A stretch of 64,000 bases of DNA from Aeromonas jandaei (GCF_037890695.1 NZ_CP149571.1:4432001-4496000); one strand, 5' to 3'. Shown: positions 32,799 to 41,841, counted from the first letter of the stretch. The notes: generated by a model from the letters alone, not told the origin. Translations and numbers: made by a program.

Positions 32799-35100
32799 GA
32801 AACGGTGGCGCCTGCTGGGGCGATTGTGGCTGCTGCTCTGTGTGGCGGTCTGCCTTGCCCTGGCGCTGGCCCTGCCCCGCGCCCGCTTCAATACCAGCGT
32901 GATGGATCTGCTGCCCAAAGAGGAGCACCAGCAGTGGCATCCGGAAATCCGGGCCGGACTGCTCGCCAACCTCGACCGGCAACTGGTGTGGCTGGTGAGC
33001 CTGCCCGCCGGCGAAAATGGCGAAGCCGCCGCGACCGCGTGGAGCAAGCAGCTGGCCGGCATCGACTCACTGGAACATCTTAAAGCGGCCCAGCCGACCC
33101 TCGCCGGTGCCTGGCAGAGCTACATTCGGCAGATGGCGTGGCAACACCTCACGCCGAGCGCGCGGGCACGGCTGGCCTGTGGCCCCGAGGGGTGGAGCCA
33201 GTGGGTGCTGGGGCAGATCTACTCCCCCTTCGGCGGCGTCTCGCGCGCCGAGTGGCAGGCCGATCCCCTGCTGCTGACCCGCGCTGCGGTGCTGGAGCAG
33301 AAGAGTCCAATGCAGTTGGACGAAAAAGGCTGGCTCAGCAGCACCGGGCCGGATGGCCGCCGCTGGTATATGGTGCGGGCCGAACTCAACCTCTCCGCCT
33401 TCGACATGGCGCGCAACCGCCAACTGCTCACCGAGCTGGCAACCGCCGAGCAGCAGTTGCGCCAGCACTATCCGGGCGTCGAACTGCTGCGCCGCGGCAC
33501 CCTCTTCTATAGCCAGCACGCCAGTTCGCTCGCCGAGCAGGATATCTCGACCATCGGGCTGGGCTCTCTTATCGGGGTCATTGTGCTCATCTGGCTGGCG
33601 TTTCGCTCGGTGCGCGCTCTGCTGCTCTCTCTGCTGCCGCTGACAATGGGGATGCTGTGGGGGCTCGGCGCCGTACTGCTGGTGTTTGGCGAGATCCACG
33701 TCTTCACCCTGGTGATCAGCTCAAGCCTTATCGGCATCTCCATCGACTATGCCATCCACTTCCTGAGCGAGCGGCGCCTGCATGGTCACGAGACACCGGC
33801 GCAGACCCGCGCCCACCTGCTGCCGGGGCTGAGTCTGGCACTGCTCACCACCCTGATCGGCTATGCCCTGCTCTGGCTCGCCCCCTTCCCAGGGCTGCAG
33901 CAGCTCGCCATCTGCGCGCTGGCCGGCTTGCTGGCCGCCTTCCTGACCGTGCTGCTGCTCTTCCCCTACTGGCTGGGCGACCTGCCGCAGGGTGCCTTGC
34001 CCATCCGCCACTGGCAGGTGCGCTGGATTGAGGCTTGGCAGCGCCCGGGCGGCCTGCGCCGCTGGCTGCCGCTACTGGTGCTGGTGATCAGCGCCATCGG
34101 CATCAGCCGCCTCGCGGTCGATGACGATATCCAGAAGCTGCAACCCCTGCCCCACGAGCTGCAGGCGCAGGAGCGCCAGATCCAGCAACTGACCGGCCAG
34201 CAGGGTGGCATGACCGGCTATCTGGTGGTGGGCAGCGATGGCGAGCAGGCCCTCACCCGCCTCGAGACGCTGGCTGACCAGCTTGAGCTGGCCCGCCAGC
34301 ACAGGGTGCTCGACCAGTTTGTTGCCATCAGCCAGTGGATCCCCTCGAAGGCTCGTCAACAGGCGGATCATCAGGCCATCATGGCGCTGCAACCGGGTGT
34401 CATTTCCGCCCTCAAGGCGGCCGGTGTACCGGTGGAGGCCAGCGCTCGTCCCCTGGATCTACTGACCCCCGAGGCGTGGCTAACCAGCCCGGTCAGCGAA
34501 GGGAGCCGCCTGCTCTGGTACGCCCTGCCCGATGGCCGGGTCGGCATCTGGGTGCCACTGGCCGGTATTCACGATGCCGCCGCACTGGCCCGTCTGGCCG
34601 ACGAGCATGACGGGGTGATCTGGCAGGATCAGCGCAGCCAGTGGAGCCAGCTCTTTGCCGATTACCGCCTCAAGCTCGCCGAGCTGCTGCTGGTCGCGGT
34701 GGTGCTGGTGATGGTGCTGCTCTGGCATCGCATCGGTTGGCGCCTGACCCTGCGCATCCTGCTGGTCAACGGGTTGGCCATCGCCATGGGGCTGGCGCTG
34801 CTTGGCTTCAGTGGCCAGCCGCTCACCCTCTTTGGCGTGCTGGCACTGAGCCTTATCTTCGGCATCGGCATCGATTACGGGCTCTTCTTCGCCCACTGCG
34901 GCAGCGAGCCTGCCCGCCAGCAATCGACCCTGCTCGCCATCCTGCTGGCACACCTCACCACCCTGCTGGCCTTCGGCCTGCTGGCGCTCAGCAACACCCC
35001 GGCCATCGCCGGTTTCGGAATTGTGCTGAGCGGCGGGATCTTCACAGCGTTTCTGTTATCCCCCATGGTGCTGGCCCCGCGGCCAGCTGCGGAGTCATGA
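32788..35100 (+). CDS. apeM: MMPL-family lipid exporter
   Basis: A 770-residue RND/MMPL-type inner-membrane exporter. An N-terminal membrane helix, a large periplasmic loop (about 45-240), five helices (about 255-415), a second periplasmic loop and five more helices. The duplicated signature GISIDYAIHF and GIGIDYGLFF in the helix that carries the proton-relay Asp is present in both halves. Such proteins move lipids or lipid-linked products across the inner membrane; here the APE lipid. Start at ATG 32788 inside the 3' end of the LolA-like gene; an earlier GTG at 32764 is possible. Confidence 0.93.
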   Translation: MLTEKRWRLLGRLWLLLCVAVCLALALALPRARFNTSVMDLLPKEEHQQWHPEIRAGLLANLDRQLVWLVSLPAGENGEAAATAWSKQLAGIDSLEHLKAAQPTLAGAWQSYIRQMAWQHLTPSARARLACGPEGWSQWVLGQIYSPFGGVSRAEWQADPLLLTRAAVLEQKSPMQLDEKGWLSSTGPDGRRWYMVRAELNLSAFDMARNRQLLTELATAEQQLRQHYPGVELLRRGTLFYSQHASSLAEQDISTIGLGSLIGVIVLIWLAFRSVRALLLSLLPLTMGMLWGLGAVLLVFGEIHVFTLVISSSLIGISIDYAIHFLSERRLHGHETPAQTRAHLLPGLSLALLTTLIGYALLWLAPFPGLQQLAICALAGLLAAFLTVLLLFPYWLGDLPQGALPIRHWQVRWIEAWQRPGGLRRWLPLLVLVISAIGISRLAVDDDIQKLQPLPHELQAQERQIQQLTGQQGGMTGYLVVGSDGEQALTRLETLADQLELARQHRVLDQFVAISQWIPSKARQQADHQAIMALQPGVISALKAAGVPVEASARPLDLLTPEAWLTSPVSEGSRLLWYALPDGRVGIWVPLAGIHDAAALARLADEHDGVIWQDQRSQWSQLFADYRLKLAELLLVAVVLVMVLLWHRIGWRLTLRILLVNGLAIAMGLALLGFSGQPLTLFGVLALSLIFGIGIDYGLFFAHCGSEPARQQSTLLAILLAHLTTLLAFGLLALSNTPAIAGFGIVLSGGIFTAFLLSPMVLAPRPAAES

Positions 35101-35654
35101 TGAGATACTGGTACTTGCTGCTGGTGCTGCTGACCGGTTGCAGCAGCCAGCAGGGGATAGAGGCGTTTATCGCCCCGGGCGTTCCCCTCTCGCTGCCGGC
35201 GCCCCAGCGCGCCGAACCGCTAAACCGTCAGCAGCTGCTGATCGCCAGCGTCAAGGGCAAGCAGTATCAGCTGCTCACCGCACTGGAGGCCGGCCAGCAG
35301 GGCATCACCCTGGTCGGGCTGATGCCGACCGGTGCGCGCCTGTTCAAGGTGCAGTACGACCAGAGCGGCATTCACAGCGAGCGGCTGCTCCCCCTGCCCG
35401 GCAACGCCCTGCCCCCGCCGGCTCAGGTACTGGCCGACGTGATGCTCTGCTACTGGCCGCTGGCCGAGTGGCAATCCCGTCTGCCGGCGGGCTGGCAGCT
35501 GGTCGATGAGGGGGATGTTCGCCGCCTCACCGACCCTGAAGGCGTACTGGTCACCGAGATCCGCTATCAGCACTGGCAAGGCCAGCGCGAGCCGGTCAGC
35601 CTGACCCAGCACCGCTTTGGCTACCGCCTGCAACTGGAGAATCTGGCGCAATGA
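35097..35654 (+). CDS. apeN: DUF3261 lipoprotein
   Basis: A 185-residue lipoprotein: MMRYWYLLLVLLTGC gives the lipobox LTGC with Cys at 15. The mature part is a LolB-like beta sheet (GKQYQLLTALEAGQQGITLVG, later IRYQHWQGQREPVSL), as in DUF3261 proteins linked to APE loci. It probably receives the product at the outer membrane, paralleling the LolA-LolB pair with the LolA-like gene two places upstream. ATGA overlaps link it on both sides. Confidence 0.85.
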   Translation: MMRYWYLLLVLLTGCSSQQGIEAFIAPGVPLSLPAPQRAEPLNRQQLLIASVKGKQYQLLTALEAGQQGITLVGLMPTGARLFKVQYDQSGIHSERLLPLPGNALPPPAQVLADVMLCYWPLAEWQSRLPAGWQLVDEGDVRRLTDPEGVLVTEIRYQHWQGQREPVSLTQHRFGYRLQLENLAQ

Positions 35655-36817
35655 CCCTCTACATTCACGCCTACAGCCTCATCAACGCCCTCGGCCGTGG
35701 CAAGGATGAGGTGAGTGCCGCCCTCGAGGCGTGGCGCACCCATGGCACCAGCCCGCTCGATGGCGAGCGCTGGACGCTGATCGATGGCCGCACCTCGCCG
35801 GTGGGTCGGGTGCGCCAGCCGCTGCCAGCGGTGGCGATCGCCCCCTACGATTCGCGCAACAACCGGTTGCTGCTCGCAGCGCTAGCCGATATCGAAGACG
35901 AAGTGAACGCTGCTATCGCCCGCGTCGGATCGCAGCGGGTGGCGCTGGTGCTCGGCACCAGCACCTCCGGCATCGGCGAGGCAGAGGCCGCCGTTGCGGC
36001 GAGCGAGCGTGGCGAGGCGCTGCCACCGCAGTTTGACTACGAGCAGCAGGAGCTCGGCTCACCCTCGCTGTTTCTCGCCGCTCACCTTGGTCTTGAGGGG
36101 CCGGCGATGACCATTTCGACCGCCTGTTCGTCGAGCGCGCGCGCCTTCATTACCGCCCGCCGCCTGCTGGCCAGCGGTCAGGCCGATGTCGCGCTGGTCG
36201 GTGGTGCCGACTCTCTGTGCGGCCTCACCCTCAACGGCTTTGACAGTCTGGAGTCCCTGAGCGAACAGCGCTGCCAGCCGTTTGCCGCCGGGCGCGATGG
36301 CATCAACATCGGCGAAGGGGCAGCCCTGTTTCTGGTGAGCCTGGAGCCCGCTCCGCTTGCCCTGCTGGGAGATGGAGAGTCATCGGATGCCTGGCATATC
36401 TCGGCGCCGCACCCGCAAGGGGAAGGGGCCGAGCGGGCAATGCGGATGGCGCTGACCCGCGCCGGTCTTGAGGCTGAGCGGCTCGGCTACGTCAATGCCC
36501 ACGGCACCGCCACCCGTCTCAACGACGAGATGGAGAGCCGCGCGCTGGCGCGCCTCTTCTCGAACAAGGTGCCGGTCAGCTCGACCAAGGTACTGACCGG
36601 CCACACCCTCGGGGCTGCCGGTGCGACCGAAGCTGCGCTCTGCTGCCTGCTGATCGAGCGGGGCCTGCCGCTGCCACCGCAGGGTGAAACGGCCGATCCG
36701 GCGCTGGCCCCCATCGCCCTTGTGCAGGAGCAGGAACCGGTCGATATCATCATGTCCAACTCGTTTGCCTTTGGTGGCAACAACGTCAGCCTGATTTTTG
36801 GCAAAGAGGCATCATGA
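35651..36817 (+). CDS. apeO: APE ketosynthase (elongating)
   Basis: A 388-residue FabB/FabF-type condensing enzyme. Active-site Cys159 in STACSSSARAF, and the two catalytic His in NAHGTATRLND and TGHTLGAAGATEA, so the triad is complete. It pairs with the chain-length factor at 24256-24969 in APE systems and extends the polyene chain with malonyl units. Shorter than FabF (about 412) but complete. ATGA overlaps on both sides. Confidence 0.94.
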   Translation: MTLYIHAYSLINALGRGKDEVSAALEAWRTHGTSPLDGERWTLIDGRTSPVGRVRQPLPAVAIAPYDSRNNRLLLAALADIEDEVNAAIARVGSQRVALVLGTSTSGIGEAEAAVAASERGEALPPQFDYEQQELGSPSLFLAAHLGLEGPAMTISTACSSSARAFITARRLLASGQADVALVGGADSLCGLTLNGFDSLESLSEQRCQPFAAGRDGINIGEGAALFLVSLEPAPLALLGDGESSDAWHISAPHPQGEGAERAMRMALTRAGLEAERLGYVNAHGTATRLNDEMESRALARLFSNKVPVSSTKVLTGHTLGAAGATEAALCCLLIERGLPLPPQGETADPALAPIALVQEQEPVDIIMSNSFAFGGNNVSLIFGKEAS

Positions 36818-37272
36818 CTTTTCCTCCCATAGAACAACTGCTTCCCCACCGCGCGCCAATGCTGCTGCTCGAACGCGTCACGGCGCACGACGAGCAGAGT
36901 GTCTGCTGCGAAACGGTGGTGGGAGCACGGCAGGCACTGCTGCTCGATGACAACGGCGATCTGCCCGGCTGGTGCGGTATCGAACTGATGGCGCAAACCA
37001 TCGCCGCCTGGGCAGGTATGCAGGCACACAGCCACCAAGAGCCGGTGCGGATCGGCATGCTGCTCGGCACCCGCAAATACCAGAGCGAGCTGCCCGTCTT
37101 TGCCTCCGGCAGCCTGCTGCGCATCGAGGCCCACTGCCTGCTGCAGGATGGCGGGATGGCCAGCTTTGAATGCAGCATCTGGCTTGGGGATCGCGAGTGC
37201 GCCAGAGCCCGCCTGAGCACCTATCAGCCCACCGAGGCACAACTGACAGATTTACTGGAGCAGAAACAATGA
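36814..37272 (+). CDS. apeP: Hotdog dehydratase, subunit II
   Basis: A 152-residue hotdog protein. LLPHRAPMLLLERVTAHDE (about 9-27) is the FabZ/FabA-type substrate-entry motif and the long helix GWCGIELMAQTIAAWAGM carries the conserved Glu. No His in a GHFPG motif; the partner ApeI supplies that. Together they form the two-protein dehydratase of the APE polyketide machine. Its stop overlaps the ATG of the reductase. Confidence 0.88.
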   Translation: MTFPPIEQLLPHRAPMLLLERVTAHDEQSVCCETVVGARQALLLDDNGDLPGWCGIELMAQTIAAWAGMQAHSHQEPVRIGMLLGTRKYQSELPVFASGSLLRIEAHCLLQDGGMASFECSIWLGDRECARARLSTYQPTEAQLTDLLEQKQ

Positions 37273-37994
37273 ATTCGACCGTACTGGTTAGCGGCGCCAG
37301 CAAGGGAATTGGCCGCGCCATCGCCCTCAAGCTGGCGGCCGACGGTTTCACCGTAGTCGTCCACTACCACAGCGACCAGCAGGGAGCGCAGGCGACCCTC
37401 GACGAGATCACCGCCCATGGCGGCAGCGGGCGCCTCATCCAGTTCGATATCGGCGATCGCGAGCTGTGCCGCGCACGCCTTGAAGCCGACATCGAGCAAC
37501 ACGGCGCTTACTACGGCGTGGTCTGCAATGCCGGCATCGTGCGTGACGGGGCCTTCCCGGCGCTCACCGACAACGAGTGGGATGATGTCATCCACACCAA
37601 CCTCGACGGTTTCTACAACCTGCTCAAGCCCTGCATCATGCCAATGATCGGACTGCGCCGCGGCGGGCGCATCGTCACCCTCTCCTCGGTCTCCGGTATC
37701 ATGGGCAACCGCGGTCAGGTCAACTACAGCGCCTCCAAGGCCGGCCTTATCGGCGCCACCAAAGCGCTGGCACTGGAACTCGCCAAACGGCGGATCACGG
37801 TCAACTGCGTGGCCCCCGGCCTTATCGACACCGGCATGGTCAGCCCGGAAGTGGAGGGCGAAGCGCTCAAGATGATCCCCCTCAAACGCATGGGACAGGC
37901 AGAGGAGGTAGCCGGTCTGGTCTCCTATCTGATGTCCGACATCGCCGGCTATGTCACCCGGCAAGTTATTTCCATCAACGGAGGCCTGATATGA
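37269..37994 (+). CDS. apeQ: 3-ketoacyl-ACP reductase (FabG type)
   Basis: A 241-residue short-chain dehydrogenase. Nucleotide loop GASKGIG (9-15), catalytic Ser140, Tyr153 and Lys157 (NYSASKAG), NAG motif near residue 87, and SPEVEGEALKMIPLKRMG, typical FabG. It reduces the 3-keto group before dehydration. ATGA overlap with both neighbours gives a start at 37269, so I reject a much longer in-frame extension. Confidence 0.95.
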   Translation: MNSTVLVSGASKGIGRAIALKLAADGFTVVVHYHSDQQGAQATLDEITAHGGSGRLIQFDIGDRELCRARLEADIEQHGAYYGVVCNAGIVRDGAFPALTDNEWDDVIHTNLDGFYNLLKPCIMPMIGLRRGGRIVTLSSVSGIMGNRGQVNYSASKAGLIGATKALALELAKRRITVNCVAPGLIDTGMVSPEVEGEALKMIPLKRMGQAEEVAGLVSYLMSDIAGYVTRQVISINGGLI

Positions 37995-39232
37995 ATCGAC
38001 GGGTCGTAGTCACCGGCATGGCCGGTGTGACCGCCTTTGGCAACGACTGGGCCAGCGTCAAACCGCGCCTGCAGGCAGGACGCAACGCCGTGGTCACCAT
38101 GCACGAGTGGGGGGTCTATGACGGGCTCAACACCCGGCTGGCCGCACCGATCAGCGACTTTGCCCTGCCGGCCCACTATCCGCGCAAGAAGATCCGCGCC
38201 ATGGGACGAGTCTCCGAGATGTCGACCGTGGCCTCCGAACTCGCACTGGAGCAGGCGAAGCTGCTGAACGAACCGGTGCTGAGCGATGGCCGCACCGGTA
38301 TCGCCTATGGCTCCTCCACCGGCAGCACGGCGCCCATCAGCGCCTTTGGCGCCATGCTCAACGACAAGACCACCACCAACATCACCGCCACCACCTATGT
38401 GCAGATGATGCCGCACACGACGGCGGTCAACACCGGCCTCTTCTTTGGCCTGCGTGGCCGGGTCATCCCCACCTCCAGCGCCTGCACCTCGGGCAGCCAG
38501 GGGATCGGCTACGCCTACGAGGCGATCCGCCACGGCTACCAGACCGTGATGGTGGCAGGTGGCGCGGAGGAGCTCTGCCCCTCCGAGGCGGTGGTGTTCG
38601 ATACCCTGTTTGCCACCAGTCAGCTCAACGACACCCCCGAGCTCACCCCGCGCCCGTTTGACCGGGATCGCGACGGACTGGTGATCGGCGAAGGGGCAGC
38701 CACTCTGGTGCTCGAAGAGCTGGAGCATGCCCTCGCCCGTGGCGCCCACATCATCGCCGAGCTGGTCGGTTTTGCCACCAACTGCGATGCGGCCCATGTC
38801 ACCCAACCCCAGAGCCAGACCATGCAGCTCTGCATGCAGATGGCGCTGGATCAGGCCGGGCTGCGTCCCGATCAGATTGGCTATATCAGTGCCCACGGCA
38901 CCGCCACCGAACGGGGCGATATCGCCGAGAGCCAGGCGACTGCCGCCATCTTCGGTGACCAGACCCCCATCTCCTCGCTCAAGAGCTACTTCGGCCATAC
39001 CCTCGGAGCCTGTGGCGCCATCGAAGCCTGGCTCTCGCTTGAGATGCTGCACGATGGCTGGTTTGCCCCGACCCTCAATCTGGCCAACCCGGATCCTGCC
39101 TGCGAGCCCCTCGACCACATCACGGGTCAGGGACGCCAGCTGGAGATCGAGTACCTGATGTCCAACAACTTCGCCTTCGGCGGCATCAACACCTCGCTGA
39201 TCTTCCGCCGCTGGCACGACGAAACAAAATAA
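37991..39232 (+). CDS. apeR: Second FabF-type ketosynthase
   Basis: A 413-residue condensing enzyme with full active site: Cys165 in SSACTSGSQG, His in SAHGTATERGD and His in FGHTLGACGA. Closer in length to FabF than the other ketosynthase in the locus. Its separate role in APE synthesis (perhaps priming with the aryl starter) is inference. Last gene of the rightward operon; a terminator follows about 25 bases on. Confidence 0.94.
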   Translation: MNRRVVVTGMAGVTAFGNDWASVKPRLQAGRNAVVTMHEWGVYDGLNTRLAAPISDFALPAHYPRKKIRAMGRVSEMSTVASELALEQAKLLNEPVLSDGRTGIAYGSSTGSTAPISAFGAMLNDKTTTNITATTYVQMMPHTTAVNTGLFFGLRGRVIPTSSACTSGSQGIGYAYEAIRHGYQTVMVAGGAEELCPSEAVVFDTLFATSQLNDTPELTPRPFDRDRDGLVIGEGAATLVLEELEHALARGAHIIAELVGFATNCDAAHVTQPQSQTMQLCMQMALDQAGLRPDQIGYISAHGTATERGDIAESQATAAIFGDQTPISSLKSYFGHTLGACGAIEAWLSLEMLHDGWFAPTLNLANPDPACEPLDHITGQGRQLEIEYLMSNNFAFGGINTSLIFRRWHDETK

Positions 39233-39255
39233 GTGACATAACAGCAAGCAACGAA

Positions 39256-39281
39256 AAAGGGGCCGATATGGCCCCTTGTTT
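39256..39281. terminator. Terminator of APE operon and pip
   Basis: Stem AAGGGGCC / GGCCCCTT, GATAT loop. Followed by TTGTTTTAT on the plus strand and by TTTTT on the minus strand. Confidence 0.85.
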
Positions 39282-39309
39282 TATCCGCAATCCGGCGTAT
39301 CTATCCGCC

Positions 39310-40584
39310 TCAGCGATCCCGGTTCAGGGCGATGAGTTTGTCGAGCACCACCTCACCATCAGCCCGCAAGCCGTTGTGTTCATACTCGTTGGTGATCCAG
39401 GCGCGGCTGCTACCCAAGCCCCGCAGCGTCTCGCGGCTGTAATCAAACTCCACGTACATATCCTCGGCATAGACGGCGCAGGCCACCGGCACCTTGTTGC
39501 GGGCCAGCTGGGCCGGGTCATAGAGCGGCCCCCAATCCGCCTTGTTGGCCAACAGATGGGCAGCCTCTTTCAGGGGCAGCAACTCGCGGAACTGCTCGAA
39601 CATCCAGGGGAAGATCATCTCGCCAGTGAAGGCAAAATCCTTGCCGGGTGCCCAGTTCAGTTCGGGAAGTTCCTCTCTGACCCGGGCGGCGGCCCAGCGA
39701 GTCGCCTCCCCTTCGGCATAGATGGCCTCGTGCAGGATGGCGAACAGCGGATTGGTATTGAATGGCTGCATGCTCTGCACCTGATAGAGAAATGCCGGGC
39801 TCAGCTTGTCGCCGATAAAGGCCTCTTCCAGCAGATAATAGAGCTCCTCGAAAGCGCCCGTGGCCCCCAGATCCAGCCCCTGCTGCTGGAACTGCTCCAC
39901 CGTCAGGCGCTGACCATTGGGCAGCCGCACATCGTGCTGGTGCAGATGGTTGGCCAGCCGGTTGGCGATGGGCTGGGCATGGGGGAAGCGGGCAAAGAAG
40001 GCGCGATTCTTGTCGGCCACCCGTTGATAGGTAGCACGGTAGACCTCCTCTGCGCTGCGGCCAATCGGCGCGATGCCACCGGTGATATAGACCTCCCGCA
40101 GGCTGTCGGGGAAGAGCGAGAGGTAGGTCAGGCAGCAGAAGCCGCCAAAGCTCTGACCCAGCAGGCTCCAGCGGTGGGAGGGGCTCAGCTCCAGCCGGAT
40201 AAACTCGGCGTCCCGCACTATGTTGTCAGCACGAAAATGGCTGAGATAGTGCGCCTGCTCGGCCGGGGTCATTTTGGCCAGTGAATGACTGTGGATCGGG
40301 CTCGACATGCCGGTGCCCCGCTGATCGAGCAGTACCACCCGAAACTCTTCGAGCGCCCGCTTGAGCCAGCCACTGTTGGCGCTTGGGCGCGGCGCCCCGA
40401 AACCGGGACCGCCTTGCAAAAAGAGCAGCCAGGGGAGCTTGTCATCGAGCCGATCCTTGCGGCACAAAGTGCGAGCAAAGAGGGTCAGGCTCTCGCCATC
40501 AGGATCGTCGTGATCGAGTGGAACGGTAAAAAAGTGCGGCTCGCAGTGAACGCCGTCCAGTACGTAGTGCAGTGGGCTGCTCAT
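39310..40584 (-). CDS. pip: Proline iminopeptidase (prolyl aminopeptidase)
   Basis: A 424-residue alpha/beta hydrolase that removes N-terminal proline from peptides. It begins MSSPLHYVLDGVHCEPHFF and has LQGGPGFGAPRPSA, LLDQRGTG, the nucleophile elbow GQSFGG (Ser145) and a C-terminal catalytic region with YEHNGL. The sequence and length match the Aeromonas sobria enzyme as I remember it (425 residues), the strongest single pointer to genus. Start at ATG 40584 follows GGAGAGAG; an in-frame ATG lies 15 bases upstream. Convergent with the APE operon. Confidence 0.97.
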   Translation of the reverse strand: MSSPLHYVLDGVHCEPHFFTVPLDHDDPDGESLTLFARTLCRKDRLDDKLPWLLFLQGGPGFGAPRPSANSGWLKRALEEFRVVLLDQRGTGMSSPIHSHSLAKMTPAEQAHYLSHFRADNIVRDAEFIRLELSPSHRWSLLGQSFGGFCCLTYLSLFPDSLREVYITGGIAPIGRSAEEVYRATYQRVADKNRAFFARFPHAQPIANRLANHLHQHDVRLPNGQRLTVEQFQQQGLDLGATGAFEELYYLLEEAFIGDKLSPAFLYQVQSMQPFNTNPLFAILHEAIYAEGEATRWAAARVREELPELNWAPGKDFAFTGEMIFPWMFEQFRELLPLKEAAHLLANKADWGPLYDPAQLARNKVPVACAVYAEDMYVEFDYSRETLRGLGSSRAWITNEYEHNGLRADGEVVLDKLIALNRDR

Positions 40585-40847
40585 CTTGACTCTCTCCATG
40601 TCGAGGTCGGAATAGGCTCAGCCCCATCTTAGCCCTGCTCGCCAGCCGGGTCATGCCGCTTTTTGCGAATGTGGAGGCTGGTTCAAAGGGTGCAAAAAAG
40701 AGGATTGAACCGCGTTGTCAGGGAGGTGATTGCTTGCTGAATTATTCTCCTGGCCGGGAGATTGACGCCATGCCCCCATTCAACAAAGATGGCGAGCCTG
40801 CAGAGGAGTGCAGGGATTCAGGCCGTCAAAATGGATAAGGGAACGTG

Positions 40848-40982
40848 ATGAAACCGAAGTGGATCAGGGCCGGAAAAAGAGAGAAAAAACCATGCCCAGG
40901 CAGCATGTTGCAGACCGGCATGTTGCTGTTCAGTGCCACCTGTGGCGCGACGCTCTTTTTAGCCGCGTGCAACGGCAACTAG
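40848..40982 (+). CDS. 44-residue lipoprotein-like peptide
   Basis: A 45-codon frame with an excellent ribosome site (AAGGGA, 5 bases before the ATG) and a terminator 6 bases after its stop, so it looks like a complete small transcription unit. The N-terminal 18 residues are basic (MKPKWIRAGKREKKPCPG), then a hydrophobic run (MLQTGMLLFSATCGATLFLAA), then lipobox LAAC, with only NGN after the Cys. If processed, the mature product would be a four-residue lipopeptide. It may instead be a toxin, a leader or a false gene. An internal ATG at 40902 would give a tighter 25-residue signal peptide-like frame. Confidence 0.5.
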   Translation: MKPKWIRAGKREKKPCPGSMLQTGMLLFSATCGATLFLAACNGN

Positions 40983-40987
40983 AAATG

Positions 40988-41016
40988 AAAAAGCCCGCTC
41001 GATTGAGCGGGCTTTT
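40988..41016. terminator. Terminator of small gene and tRNA pair
   Basis: Stem AAAAGCCCGCTC / GAGCGGGCTTTT with GATT loop. The minus-strand reading ends in TTTTT, closing the tRNA transcript. Confidence 0.85.
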
Positions 41017-41022
41017 CGAATT

Positions 41023-41098
41023 TGGCTCCTCCTACTGGACTTGAACCAGTGACATACGGATTAACAGTCCGCCGTTCTACCGACTGAACTAAGGAGGA
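41023..41098 (-). tRNA. tRNA-Asn (anticodon GTT)
   Basis: 76 bases including encoded CCA. Acceptor TCCTCCT / AGGAGGA, D-loop with AGTTCAGTCGGTAGA, anticodon loop CTGTTAA reading GUU, T-loop GGTTCAAGTCC. Complete cloverleaf. Second in the tRNA pair, 4 bases after tRNA-Phe. Confidence 0.97.
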
Positions 41099-41102
41099 AT
41101 TG

Positions 41103-41178
41103 TGGTGCCCAGAGACGGAATCGAACCGCCGACACGGGGATTTTCAATCCCCTGCTCTACCGACTGAGCTATCTGGGC
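41103..41178 (-). tRNA. tRNA-Phe (anticodon GAA)
   Basis: 76 bases with encoded CCA. Acceptor GCCCAGA / TCTGGGC, D-loop AGCTCAGTCGGTAGAGC, anticodon loop TTGAAAA reading GAA, T-loop GGTTCGATTCC. First gene of the pair, 10 bases after the -10 element. Confidence 0.97.
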
Positions 41179-41188
41179 AACGGCGCGC

Positions 41189-41217
41189 ATTAAACCCTTT
41201 CCGGCGCACGGTGTCAA
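41189..41217 (-). promoter_or_regulatory. Strong sigma-70 promoter for the tRNA pair
   Basis: On the minus strand, TTGACA at 41217-41212, a 17-base spacer and TTTAAT at 41194-41189, then GCGCGCC. The hexamers and spacing are close to ideal, and the GC-rich discriminator is typical of stringently controlled stable-RNA promoters. Confidence 0.85.
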
Positions 41218-41430
41218 CCACGCTGGCACGATAAAAAGTTCGTTCGCTCAACAACTGAACGTAACGGGTGGTTATTGGCCGCTTCGGGGCAAAAAATGGG
41301 CTCGCCACACCACTCTCCTGTGCCATTCATCACCAAACAGCGGGAAATCAGCGCTTCTGCAGGTTTGCCGCATTGAGCCGGATGCGCTGTGCGAGTATGC
41401 TTTGCCGCAACGATACCGCCTGGAGGCAAC

Positions 41431-41778
41431 ATGAGTCTGAATATGCAAGAGTGGCGTGAAGAGACCACAGAGATCGTCAACGAGCTGCTGGCCGACGGCA
41501 GCAACCCTGACGCGGATTACGACATTGAACACCACTTCGCCTGCCAGGATTTCGACCGTCTGGAAAAAGCAGCGGTTGACCTGTTCAAGGCCGGTTTTGA
41601 AGTGACCGATGCCGAAGAGATGGAACTGGATGACGGCGCCACCATCTTCTGCTTCGATGCCACCATCGAGTGCAAGCTGAATGTCGAAGCCATCGTGGCC
41701 GATATAGCCAAGATGCTGCCCATCCTCGAAAAATACGGGGTGGACTACGATGGCTGGGGCACCTACTTCCAGGATTGA
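41431..41778 (+). CDS. rraB: Regulator of RNase E activity RraB
   Basis: A 115-residue acidic protein, DUF1260/RraB family. The blocks REETTEIVNELLADGSNPDAD, IEHHFACQDFDRLEKAAVD, and KYGVDYDGWGTYFQD are close to E. coli RraB. It lacks the long acidic tail of the E. coli protein (about 138 residues). RraB binds the RNase E scaffold and shifts mRNA decay. GGAGGCAAC precedes the ATG at 41431; a terminator follows. Confidence 0.93.
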   Translation: MSLNMQEWREETTEIVNELLADGSNPDADYDIEHHFACQDFDRLEKAAVDLFKAGFEVTDAEEMELDDGATIFCFDATIECKLNVEAIVADIAKMLPILEKYGVDYDGWGTYFQD

Positions 41779-41794
41779 TCCTGCCCCCATCGCC

Positions 41795-41830
41795 AAACAA
41801 CAAGGCCACCGCGAGGTGGCCTTGTTGTTT
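41795..41830. terminator. rraB terminator, bidirectional
   Basis: Perfect 16-bp stem AAACAACAAGGCCACC / GGTGGCCTTGTTGTTT with loop GCGA, between the convergent rraB and EAL gene. Confidence 0.85.
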
Positions 41831-41841
41831 CTGGCACAAAG

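Noticed and set aside
40653..40838. A 61-codon plus-strand frame upstream of the small lipoprotein gene
   Set aside because: No ribosome site, no recognisable composition or motif; treated as non-coding.
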